From Actinomycetes bacterium (GTDB lineage Bacteria; Actinomycetota; Acidimicrobiia; Acidimicrobiales; RAAP-2), in NCBI GenBank assembly GCA_021820665.1, contig JAKADK010000032.1, forward strand, positions 1 through 32,128: 32,128 nt of DNA, read 5' to 3'. Shown here piece after piece: positions 9,790-16,414 of the stretch (positions are counted from its first letter, which is position 1; each line of letters begins with the position of its first letter). The position numbers and the translations under genes are program-made. The notes beneath the pieces were generated by a model. The model ran no database searches and had not been told where the DNA came from. It worked only from the letters and a program-made list of their open reading frames with translations.

Positions 9790-12272
9790 AGGCAGTCATC
9801 ATGGCGGGCGGGGAGGGAACCCGGCTCCGGCCGCTCACCTCGAACCAACCCAAGCCGATGCTCCCCATGGCCAACCGCCCGATGATGGAGCACGTCGTCA
9901 ACCTCCTCCGGAACCACGGGTTCGAGGACATCGTGGTCACCGTGGCCTTCATGGCAAACGCGATCCGCACCTACTTCGGCGATGGCTCGGAGTTCGGGGT
10001 GCGGATGGTCTACGCCACCGAAGAGACGCCGCTGGGCACAGCCGGCTCGGTCCGCAACGCCCGTGACGAGCTCGAGGAGCGATTTCTCGTGATCTCCGGG
10101 GACGTGTTGACCGATATCGACCTCAGCCGGGTGGTCTCGTTCCACGAGCAGCACGGCGCTGTGGCCACGCTGGCGTTGAAGGCGGTGGACAACCCGCTGG
10201 AGTTCGGGATCGTGATCACCAACGACGACGGCTCGGTCGAGCGGTTCCTGGAGAAGCCCACCTGGGGCCAGGTGTTCAGCGACACGATCAACACGGGAAT
10301 CTACGTCCTGGAGCCCGAGATCTTCGACTTCATCCCGGCCGGTCGGCCGGTGGACTTCTCCGGGGAGTCGTTCCCGGCCATGCTGGAGGCCAAGCGCCCG
10401 CTCTTCGGCTACGTCGCCGACGGGTACTGGGAGGACGTGGGGACGCTCGAGGCGTACCTCCGTGCCCACCAGGACATCATGGACGAGCGGGTCCAGGTGG
10501 AGATCGAGGGCTTCCCGCTGCGCTCGGGGGTGTGGCTGGGGAAGGGGAGCGAGATCGATCCCACGGTGGAGGTTGCCGGTCCGGCCATCATCGGCGAGAA
10601 CTGCGTGATCGGACCCCAGGCCCGTCTCGGGTCGTACTGCACCCTCGGTTCCAACGTGCGGATCGGAGATGCCGGGGCGCTCGAGCGCTCCATCGTCCAC
10701 GACAACGTCTACCTCGGGGCCGGCGTCCGGATCGACGGGAGCGTGCTCGGCCGCGGCGGTGACCTCCGGCAGGGCGTACGGTGCGAAGAGGGCGTCGTGC
10801 TGGGCGAGCAGTGCTTCGTCGGCGCCCACGCCGAGCTGAAGACGGGGGTGAAGGTCTACCCGTTCAAGACGGTGGAGGCCGGTGCGACGGTCAACTCGTC
10901 GATCGTGTGGGAGTCCCGAGGGGCGCGTTCGCTCTTCGGCGGGGATGGGGTCCAGGGTCTGGCAAACGTCGACATCAGCCCGGAGCTCGCCGTTCGACTG
11001 TCGATGGCCTGGGCTTCCACGCTGGAGAAGGGCAGCGTCGTCGCCATCAGCCGGGACACGAGCCGTGCCGCACGCGTGTTGAAGCGGGCGATCATGGTCG
11101 GGTGCAACGCGGCGGGGGTGAACGTCTACGACCTGGAGGCCGCCACCGTGCCCGTCACGCGCTTCCAGGTTCGGTCGTCTGCCAGCCTTGCCGGCCTCAC
11201 GGTGCGGCTCGCGCCGGACGACCCGCAATCGGTGGTGATCCGCTTCTTCGACGAGAACGGCATCGACATCGACGAGACGACGCAACGGAAGATCGAGCGG
11301 CTCTACCACCGGGAGGACGTGCGCCGGGTGCTGGCGCGTGAGATCGGCGACATCGGCTTCCCGTCGCGGGCGCTCGAGTACTACACCGCGGCACTGATCG
11401 AGTCGGTCGACCTGTCCGGGGTCTACGCCGCCGGGGTCAAGCTGGTGCTCGACTACTCGTTCGGCACCGCCAGCTTCGTCATGCCCAACCTCTTGTCGAA
11501 GGTCGACGCCGAGGTGCTCGTGGTCAACCCCTTTGCCAACACCGGCGGCGTGATGCGTTTCGATCGCCAGGCGAGCGCGGCGCGGGTGGCGGAGCTGGTC
11601 CGGGCCTCCGGCGCATCGTTCGGCGCCGTGATCGACCCCGGAGGCGAGCACGTCACCGTGGTCGACGACAGCGGTCACGTGCTCAGCGACGACGAGACCC
11701 TGCTCGTTCTGCTCAGCCTCGTGACCGAGGCGATGCCCGGTGTGCCGGTGGCGCTCCCGGTGGCTGCCTCCCGGGTCGCCGAGGAGATCTGCTCCCGTGC
11801 CGGATCGGACATCGTCTGGACGAAGCTGTCGACCTCCCACCTCATGGAGGTGGCGGCGAGTGGGAAGGTAGGGTTTGCCGCCAGCCAGACGGGGGGGTTC
11901 ATCTTCCCACGCTTCCTTCCCGCCTACGACGGAGCCGCCACCCTGGCGAACCTCCTGGCCATGCTGACGTCGACGGGCCGGCGCCTCTCCGACCTGGTCG
12001 CCACGCTGCCGCCGGTGCACATCGCCCACCAGGCAGTGCACACCCCGTGGGAGATGAAGGGGACGGTGATGCGGACCTTCCTCGAACGATCGGCTGACCG
12101 CCGGCTAGTGCTGGTGGACGGCGTGAAGATCGAGGAGGACGACGGCTGGGCGCTCGTGCTGCCCGATCCCGAGGAGCCGCTCACCCACGTGTGGGCCGAG
12201 GCGCCGAGCGAAGCCCAGGCGGAAGCCCGGGCCCAGGAGCATGCCGTTCGCTTACGCCAGCTCCTGCGGTGA
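9786..12272 (+). CDS. Sugar-1-phosphate (mannose-1-P) guanylyltransferase fused to a phosphomannomutase-like domain
   Basis: An 828-aa fusion. Residues 1-~235 are a nucleotidyltransferase (MKAVIMAGGEGTRLRPLT, QPKPMLPMANRP, SGDVLTDIDL, GYWEDVGT); ~245-375 form a left-handed beta-helix of hexapeptides (PAIIGENCVIG, VYLGAGVRIDGSVLG); ~385-828 are homologous to phosphohexomutases. It presumably makes GDP-mannose or a related NDP-sugar for glycans. The mutase part lacks the usual phosphoserine loop (a TASHNP-type motif is replaced by APDDP before IRFFDENG) and the DGDxDR metal loop (IDPGGEH instead), so mutase activity is doubtful. Fusions of this type occur in cyanobacteria and actinobacteria. 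GGGAGG at 9771-9776 is the ribosome site. It is coupled to pgsA by ATGA. Confidence 0.88.
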   Translation: MKAVIMAGGEGTRLRPLTSNQPKPMLPMANRPMMEHVVNLLRNHGFEDIVVTVAFMANAIRTYFGDGSEFGVRMVYATEETPLGTAGSVRNARDELEERFLVISGDVLTDIDLSRVVSFHEQHGAVATLALKAVDNPLEFGIVITNDDGSVERFLEKPTWGQVFSDTINTGIYVLEPEIFDFIPAGRPVDFSGESFPAMLEAKRPLFGYVADGYWEDVGTLEAYLRAHQDIMDERVQVEIEGFPLRSGVWLGKGSEIDPTVEVAGPAIIGENCVIGPQARLGSYCTLGSNVRIGDAGALERSIVHDNVYLGAGVRIDGSVLGRGGDLRQGVRCEEGVVLGEQCFVGAHAELKTGVKVYPFKTVEAGATVNSSIVWESRGARSLFGGDGVQGLANVDISPELAVRLSMAWASTLEKGSVVAISRDTSRAARVLKRAIMVGCNAAGVNVYDLEAATVPVTRFQVRSSASLAGLTVRLAPDDPQSVVIRFFDENGIDIDETTQRKIERLYHREDVRRVLAREIGDIGFPSRALEYYTAALIESVDLSGVYAAGVKLVLDYSFGTASFVMPNLLSKVDAEVLVVNPFANTGGVMRFDRQASAARVAELVRASGASFGAVIDPGGEHVTVVDDSGHVLSDDETLLVLLSLVTEAMPGVPVALPVAASRVAEEICSRAGSDIVWTKLSTSHLMEVAASGKVGFAASQTGGFIFPRFLPAYDGAATLANLLAMLTSTGRRLSDLVATLPPVHIAHQAVHTPWEMKGTVMRTFLERSADRRLVLVDGVKIEEDDGWALVLPDPEEPLTHVWAEAPSEAQAEARAQEHAVRLRQLLR

Positions 12273-12297
12273 GGCGGGTCCGACGTCTGGGGTCGGG

Positions 12298-12309
12298 TAA
12301 GGTCCGTCC
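12298..12309 (+). promoter_or_regulatory. Leaderless -10 box for gcvH
   Basis: TAAGGT (12298-12303) is followed after 6 nt by the ATG of gcvH. Confidence 0.55.
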
Positions 12310-12693
12310 ATGGACGTTCCTCAGGACTGCCGGTACTCGAAAGACCATGAATGGGTTCGGTCGGAGGGAGGGCGGGTCCGGGTCGGGATCACCGACTTCG
12401 CCCAGGACGCCCTCGGGGACATTGTGTTCGTCTCGCTGCCGGCGGTGGGTACGACCGTGGCCGCCGGCGACGTGATCGGTGAGGTCGAGTCCACCAAGTC
12501 GGTGTCGGAGCTCTATGCCCCGGTGGCTGGTGAGGTCGTCGCCGTGAACGAGGCGCTGGCCGACGCGCCCGAACGGCTGAACCAGGATCCCTACGGCGAG
12601 GGCTGGGTCTGCGAGGTCGTCGTGGCGTCCGGCTCGGATCCGACGACGGGTCTGATGGACGCCGCCTCCTATCGGGCGTTGACCGACGGCTGA
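12310..12693 (+). CDS. gcvH: Glycine cleavage system H protein
   Basis: Lipoyl carrier that shuttles the aminomethyl intermediate between the P, T and L proteins of the glycine cleavage system. The 127-aa protein has the complete family core: YSKDHEWVR, VGITDFAQDALGDIVFVSLP, GEVESTKSVSELYAPVAGEV, and NQDPYGEGWVCEV near the end. Lys63 in ESTKSVSE is the lipoylation site. The gcvP and gcvT genes are not in the window. The ATG follows a TAAGGT box at 6 nt, so it has its own leaderless promoter although it lies 37 nt after the guanylyltransferase gene. The gcvH-garA-merR-DUF151 order is that of mycobacteria. Confidence 0.96.
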   Translation: MDVPQDCRYSKDHEWVRSEGGRVRVGITDFAQDALGDIVFVSLPAVGTTVAAGDVIGEVESTKSVSELYAPVAGEVVAVNEALADAPERLNQDPYGEGWVCEVVVASGSDPTTGLMDAASYRALTDG

Positions 12694-12758
12694 GCGGGCG
12701 CCTCGGGCGCGCCCCGGCACCGCGGGCGATCCCCGCGGATGGCGCCGTTGCCAGCGGC

Positions 12759-12771
12759 TACCGTGAGGGAC
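12759..12771 (+). promoter_or_regulatory. Leaderless -10 box for the garA-like gene
   Basis: TACCGT (12759-12764) lies 7 nt before GTG 12772. This supports 12772 over the in-frame ATG at 12739, which would place the -10 box inside the coding region. Confidence 0.5.
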
Positions 12772-13242
12772 GTGTTCTGTCACAATTGCGGTCACCGGAA
12801 CCCCGAGGGCGTGCGGTTCTGCTCCTCGTGCGGGTCGGAGCTGCTCGTCGCCGGATCGGACACGACGGTCACCCTTCATCCGGTCGAGGATGGGAACGAC
12901 ATCGATGACGAGTCGAGTGTCACGGCGCTCGAGCTGCCGCGAGGGACCGGCATGCTCGTCGTCAAGCGGGGTCCGAGCACCGGGGTGCGGTTCGTGTTGG
13001 ACAAGGACCTGATCCGGGCGGGCCGTCACCCAGAGAGCGACATCTTCCTCGACGACATCACCGTCTCGCGCCGCCACGCCGAGTTCGTGACCGACGCCGG
13101 CGGGACCGCGGTCCGGGACGTCGGCTCCCTGAATGGCACGTATGTCAATCGCGAGCGCATCGAGGAGGTGCGGCTGTCGAGTGGGGACGAGGTGCAGATC
13201 GGGAAGTTCAAGCTGGTGTACCTCGTGGCACTTGGCGAATGA
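12772..13242 (+). CDS. garA: GarA/OdhI-like FHA-domain regulator with N-terminal zinc ribbon
   Basis: A 156-aa protein. Residues 3-20 carry two CxxC pairs (CHNCGHRN, FCSSCGSEL), a probable zinc ribbon. Residues ~29-35 are SDTTVTL, resembling the double-Thr phosphosite ETTSVF of mycobacterial GarA. Residues 60-156 are an FHA domain nearly identical to GarA/OdhI: MLVVKRGP, AGRHPESDIFLDD, TVSRRHAEF, VGSLNGTYVNRE, GDEVQIGKFKLVYL. In mycobacteria and corynebacteria the unphosphorylated protein binds and inhibits 2-oxoglutarate dehydrogenase and glutamate dehydrogenase, and in mycobacteria activates glutamate synthase; phosphorylation closes it on itself. The same role here is inference from the FHA core and synteny. 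The zinc ribbon is absent from the mycobacterial protein. No Ser/Thr kinase gene is in the window. Confidence 0.88.
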   Translation: MFCHNCGHRNPEGVRFCSSCGSELLVAGSDTTVTLHPVEDGNDIDDESSVTALELPRGTGMLVVKRGPSTGVRFVLDKDLIRAGRHPESDIFLDDITVSRRHAEFVTDAGGTAVRDVGSLNGTYVNRERIEEVRLSSGDEVQIGKFKLVYLVALGE

Positions 13243-13279
13243 ACACGGTGCCGGTGTGGTCGGTGGCGGACGGTTGACC

Positions 13280-14506
13280 GTGGCTTCCCGCTCGTACCTG
13301 TCCATCGGCGACGTCCTGACGCTGCTCCGACGGGAGTTTCCCGACATCACGATCTCGAAGATCCGCTTCCTAGAGAGCCAGGGTCTGGTCAACCCGGAGC
13401 GCACCCCGTCTGGGTACCGGAAGTTCTACGACCACGACGTGGAGCGGTTGCGTTGGGTGCTCGTCCAGCAGCGCGAGCACTTCCTCCCCCTGCGGGTGAT
13501 CAAGGACCGCCTCGACGGTGCCGCCGACGGGTCGCTGCCCCCGGAGGAGGCCCCCGCCGACCGGGCGGTTGTCACCGGTGAGGACGGCGCGGGGATGGAG
13601 CACGACGCCGGGGTTCCCGCGGCGAGCCAGCCGGCCGTCATCGTCGGTGTCGGTGCCCGGACCGGGATCGGCCGGGAAGGGGCTGGTTTCCCGAATGCCA
13701 TCGCCGACCCGGCGCCAATGGTGGCCGTGGAGGAGGACCGACAGGCCTGGAGCCGGGAGGCCGTGGTTCCCATCGAGGGACGTCCGGTGCGGTCGGCTGA
13801 GTGGAGCCGGAGCGGAGAGCGCGCCCGGGGCGAGACCGGTGGCGAGCCAGCGGAGCCCAGTGGCGGCGGCGAGCGCAGGACCCCTGAGAACAGGCCGCCC
13901 GGCGAACGCCGGCGCGGTCCCGGGGTGCCGGATGACGAAGGCGGCCGGCAGGGCCGCCCGGCCACGATGCCGCCCGAGTCGTCGGCAGTCGCCCGACGCG
14001 CCGTCCAGCCCCCAGCTGAGCAGCTCGCACCTGCCCCGCCTGCCCCGCCTGCCCCGCCGCCAGCGGAGCGGTTCCCGGCGGCCGGCGTCGGGGTGGGCCC
14101 CCTCTGGGTGGAGGCGGGAGAGGGAGGCGGCTACACCCACGAGGAGCTGGCCGCGGCCAGCGGGCTCACGCCGGAGCACGTTGCCGACCTGAGGTCGCAC
14201 GGCCTGATCGCGCCCGAGGTCATCGGGGGCAGCGAGATCTACGATGCCGATGCCCTGAGCGTCGCCCGGTTGGCATCCCGCTTCGCGGCGTTCGGGGTGG
14301 AAGCGAGGCATCTCCGGCTCTACAAGAACGCCGCCGAGCGGGAAGCGGGGTTCGTGGAGCAGGTGATCCTGCCGTTCGTCCGGCAGCGGAACCCCGAGGC
14401 ACGAGCACAGGCGCGCCAGACCTCGGCCGATCTCCTCCGTCTGGGTCGGGAGCTGCGGGAGGTCCTGGTCGACCGCGCCCTCCGGGACCTGCTCCGGCGA
14501 CGGTGA
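13280..14506 (+). CDS. MerR-family regulator, Rv1828-like, with long disordered linker
   Basis: Residues 1-79 form a MerR winged helix (YLSIGDVLTLLRREFPDI, KIRFLESQGLVNPERTPSGY, VERLRWVLVQQREHFLPLRV). The last ~125 residues (YTHEELAAASGLTPEHVADL to the end) are the conserved C-terminal domain of Rv1828-type proteins. Between them lie ~200 residues of Gly/Arg/Pro/Glu-rich low complexity, including three 9-bp repeats (CTGCCCCGC at 14031-14057) coding for a Pro/Ala run. Mycobacterial Rv1828 is about 247 aa; this protein is 408. Start: GTG 13280 is chosen, with GGCGGA 9 nt upstream; GTG 13256 and TTG 13274 are alternatives. It lies 37 nt after the garA-like gene, in conserved order. Its targets are unknown. 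Confidence 0.82.
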   Translation: MASRSYLSIGDVLTLLRREFPDITISKIRFLESQGLVNPERTPSGYRKFYDHDVERLRWVLVQQREHFLPLRVIKDRLDGAADGSLPPEEAPADRAVVTGEDGAGMEHDAGVPAASQPAVIVGVGARTGIGREGAGFPNAIADPAPMVAVEEDRQAWSREAVVPIEGRPVRSAEWSRSGERARGETGGEPAEPSGGGERRTPENRPPGERRRGPGVPDDEGGRQGRPATMPPESSAVARRAVQPPAEQLAPAPPAPPAPPPAERFPAAGVGVGPLWVEAGEGGGYTHEELAAASGLTPEHVADLRSHGLIAPEVIGGSEIYDADALSVARLASRFAAFGVEARHLRLYKNAAEREAGFVEQVILPFVRQRNPEARAQARQTSADLLRLGRELREVLVDRALRDLLRRR

Positions 14507-14612
14507 ACCACCCTGGCAGTGGTCCGTCGGTATGTCGGCGTCGGCGCGCGTCCTCGGGGCCACCGGGTCCAACCCGGTGGGTGGTGCGGTCGCGGACCCG
14601 GCGCGCCGCGAG

Positions 14613-14625
14613 TAAGTTGCAGGGC
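14613..14625 (+). promoter_or_regulatory. Leaderless -10 box for the DUF151 gene
   Basis: TAAGTT (14613-14618) is followed after 7 nt by ATG 14626. Confidence 0.55.
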
Positions 14626-15168
14626 ATGGTCGAAGTCCGGCTCCGGGCGGTGCGTGTTGACCTCCAGTCGAACACCCCCGTGCTCCTTCTCCAGGAGCAA
14701 GAGGGCCTGGAGCGGACGCTGCCGATCTTCATCGGGGCGCCGGAGGCGACGGCCATCGCCTTCGCTATCCAGGGTATGGACACCCCTCGCCCCATGACCC
14801 ACGACCTCATCCGCGACCTGCTCGAGGTGCTCTCGACCGATGTCGTCCGTGTCATGATCACCGAGCTGCGAGGCTCGACGTACTACGCCGAGATCGTCCT
14901 CCGTCGGGAGGGTGGCGAGGAGCTCGCGGTCTCGTCCCGTCCGTCGGACGCCGTGGCGGTGGCCGTCCGCACCGGGACGCCGCTGTACGTCAACGACGAG
15001 CTCATGGACGCCCAGGGCATGCTCCTCCCGATCGACGACGACGACAGCGGTGGTGAGGACGAGGAGGGCGCCAGCGACGAGGAGGGCGCCACCGCCAATC
15101 CCGACGAGCTGGTGGGCGAGTTCCGGACGTTCCTCGACACCATTCGGCCTGAGGACTTCTCTCCCTGA
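14626..15168 (+). CDS. Bifunctional nuclease-fold (DUF151) protein
   Basis: DUF151/BFN-domain protein of 180 aa, orthologous by order and sequence type to mycobacterial Rv1829. Core motifs are LPIFIGAPEATAIAFAIQG, RPMTHDLIRDLLEVL, and the C-terminal RPSDAVAVAVRTGTPLYV. Plant members have nuclease activity and a Thermotoga member has a known structure, but the bacterial role is unsettled. After residue ~135 there is a very acidic tail (DDDDSGGEDEEGASDEEG) ending in a conserved-looking FRTFLDTIRPEDF. The ATG at 14626 is supported by the TAAGTT box; a longer frame from 14503 overlaps the preceding gene and runs through intergenic sequence. It is probably transcribed separately from merR, 119 nt upstream. 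Confidence 0.88.
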   Translation: MVEVRLRAVRVDLQSNTPVLLLQEQEGLERTLPIFIGAPEATAIAFAIQGMDTPRPMTHDLIRDLLEVLSTDVVRVMITELRGSTYYAEIVLRREGGEELAVSSRPSDAVAVAVRTGTPLYVNDELMDAQGMLLPIDDDDSGGEDEEGASDEEGATANPDELVGEFRTFLDTIRPEDFSP

Positions 15169-15187
15169 TCCTCGTCTCGCCCTGTGC

Positions 15188-15213
15188 GGCCGGCCGGCGG
15201 GTCGGGACCGGCC
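15188..15213. terminator. Candidate bidirectional hairpin between convergent DUF151 and reductase genes
   Basis: GGCCGG (15188-15193) and CCGGCC (15208-15213) can pair around a 14-nt loop in the 54-nt gap between two stop codons. There is no U-tract, so support is weak. Confidence 0.3.
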
Positions 15214-15222
15214 CTGCCTCTG

Positions 15223-16392
15223 TCAGCCGGCACCCGGACCCGGGCGCCCCGGCGCGCCGTTGTCCACGGGTGAGGCATCCCCACCCCAGGGAGCGACCAG
15301 GATGCGCCCGCGGACGCCGCCGTGGAGCACCGCGGCGAGCGCGCCGGGGAGGCCGGCCAGACCCACCTCGTCCATCGCCATCCGGTCCAGCACGGCGTCC
15401 GGCCAGGCTCCGGCCAGCTGGCTCCAGATGGCCCGCCGCTCGTCGGCGGGCGTCTGGACGCTGTCGATCCCGATGAGCGAGACATCCCGGACGATGAACG
15501 GGTAGACCGTCGTGACCAGGTCCGGCCCGCCGGTGAGCCCGCTGGCCGCCACCGCGCCGCCGTAGCGGACCGTACGCAGCACGCTGGCCAGCGTGGCACC
15601 GCCAACACAGTCGACCGCGCCCGCCCACGTCTCGGGCCCGAGGACCCGTTCGGTTCGCTGGTCGAGCTCCCCCCTCCCGATGACCGCACGGGCACCCAGG
15701 GCTTCCAGGTAGGCGTGCTCGGAAGCCTTCCCGGTGCTGGCGACCACGTCGAAGCCACGGGCGGCGAGGAGGGAGACGGCGAGGCTCCCGACGCCGCCAG
15801 ACGCCCCGGTCACCAGGATCGGGCCAGTGCCTGGGCGGATGCCGTGCCGTTCGAGCCGGAACACCGAGAGGGCGGCCGTGAAGCCCGCCGTCCCGATGAC
15901 GGCTGCGCGCCTCGGGTCGAGGCCGGTGGGCAGCGGGACGACCCAGGAGGCGGGAACCCGAGCAAACTGGGCGAAGCCGCCAAAGTGAGCGATGCCCAGG
16001 TCGTTGCCGTGCACGACGACGACCTGCCCGGTGGCGATCGTCGGGCTGTCTGAGGCGAGCACGGTGCCCACCAGGTCGACACCGGGGACGAGCGGGGAGA
16101 GCCTGGCCACCCGGTTGCCCGGGACGGTGACCATGCCGTCCTTGTAGTTGACCGCCGACCAGTCGACCCGGATGGTGACGTCACCGGCGGGGAGCTTCGC
16201 GGTCGGCAGCCGGCGCACGCCGGCGACGACCTCCTCGCCACGGCGTTCGACCACGAAGGCGTCGAAGGTCGGCGGGAGCCCTGGCTGTCGGACGTCGCCG
16301 ACGCTGCTCGCGTCGGTTGGCGCGTCGTCGCTGCCGACGTTCAGCCGTCCGGTGGCGTCTCTCTGGGGGGCTGGCTCTCCTGCTGCGTGCAT
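15223..16392 (-). CDS. MDR-superfamily NADPH-dependent reductase (YhdH/AcuI-type)
   Basis: Zinc-free medium-chain reductase resembling YhdH/YhfP/AcuI (acryloyl-CoA reductase or quinone reductase). The order of motifs is VDWSAVNYKDGMV, PGVDLVGTVLAS, the YhdH-type start of the cofactor region GTAGFTAALSVFRLERHGI, the Rossmann loop VTGASGGVGSLAVSLLAARG, and IGIDSVQTP. The family is usually ~325-330 aa; this protein is 389, with ~45 extra hydrophilic N-terminal residues and ~15 at the C-terminus. The start is ATG 16392, with TACCGT 8 nt upstream on the minus strand. It diverges from the S9 peptidase gene from a shared palindromic promoter. The physiological substrate is not evident. Confidence 0.85.
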   Translation of the reverse strand: MHAAGEPAPQRDATGRLNVGSDDAPTDASSVGDVRQPGLPPTFDAFVVERRGEEVVAGVRRLPTAKLPAGDVTIRVDWSAVNYKDGMVTVPGNRVARLSPLVPGVDLVGTVLASDSPTIATGQVVVVHGNDLGIAHFGGFAQFARVPASWVVPLPTGLDPRRAAVIGTAGFTAALSVFRLERHGIRPGTGPILVTGASGGVGSLAVSLLAARGFDVVASTGKASEHAYLEALGARAVIGRGELDQRTERVLGPETWAGAVDCVGGATLASVLRTVRYGGAVAASGLTGGPDLVTTVYPFIVRDVSLIGIDSVQTPADERRAIWSQLAGAWPDAVLDRMAMDEVGLAGLPGALAAVLHGGVRGRILVAPWGGDASPVDNGAPGRPGPGAG

Positions 16393-16414
16393 GGGAAGGT
16401 ACGGTACCCAGATC
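16393..16414. promoter_or_regulatory. Overlapping divergent promoters on a palindrome
   Basis: GGTACGGTACC (16398-16408) contains a minus-strand TACCGT (16406 to 16401) 8 nt from ATG 16392, and a plus-strand TACGGT (16400-16405) 9 nt from GTG 16415. The two -10 boxes overlap, so RNA polymerase could not occupy both at once. Confidence 0.4.

Noticed and set aside
9711..12041. 776-codon minus-strand open frame
   Set aside because: It is opposite the guanylyltransferase fusion and has the His/Arg/Asp/Gly-rich composition typical of antisense shadows.
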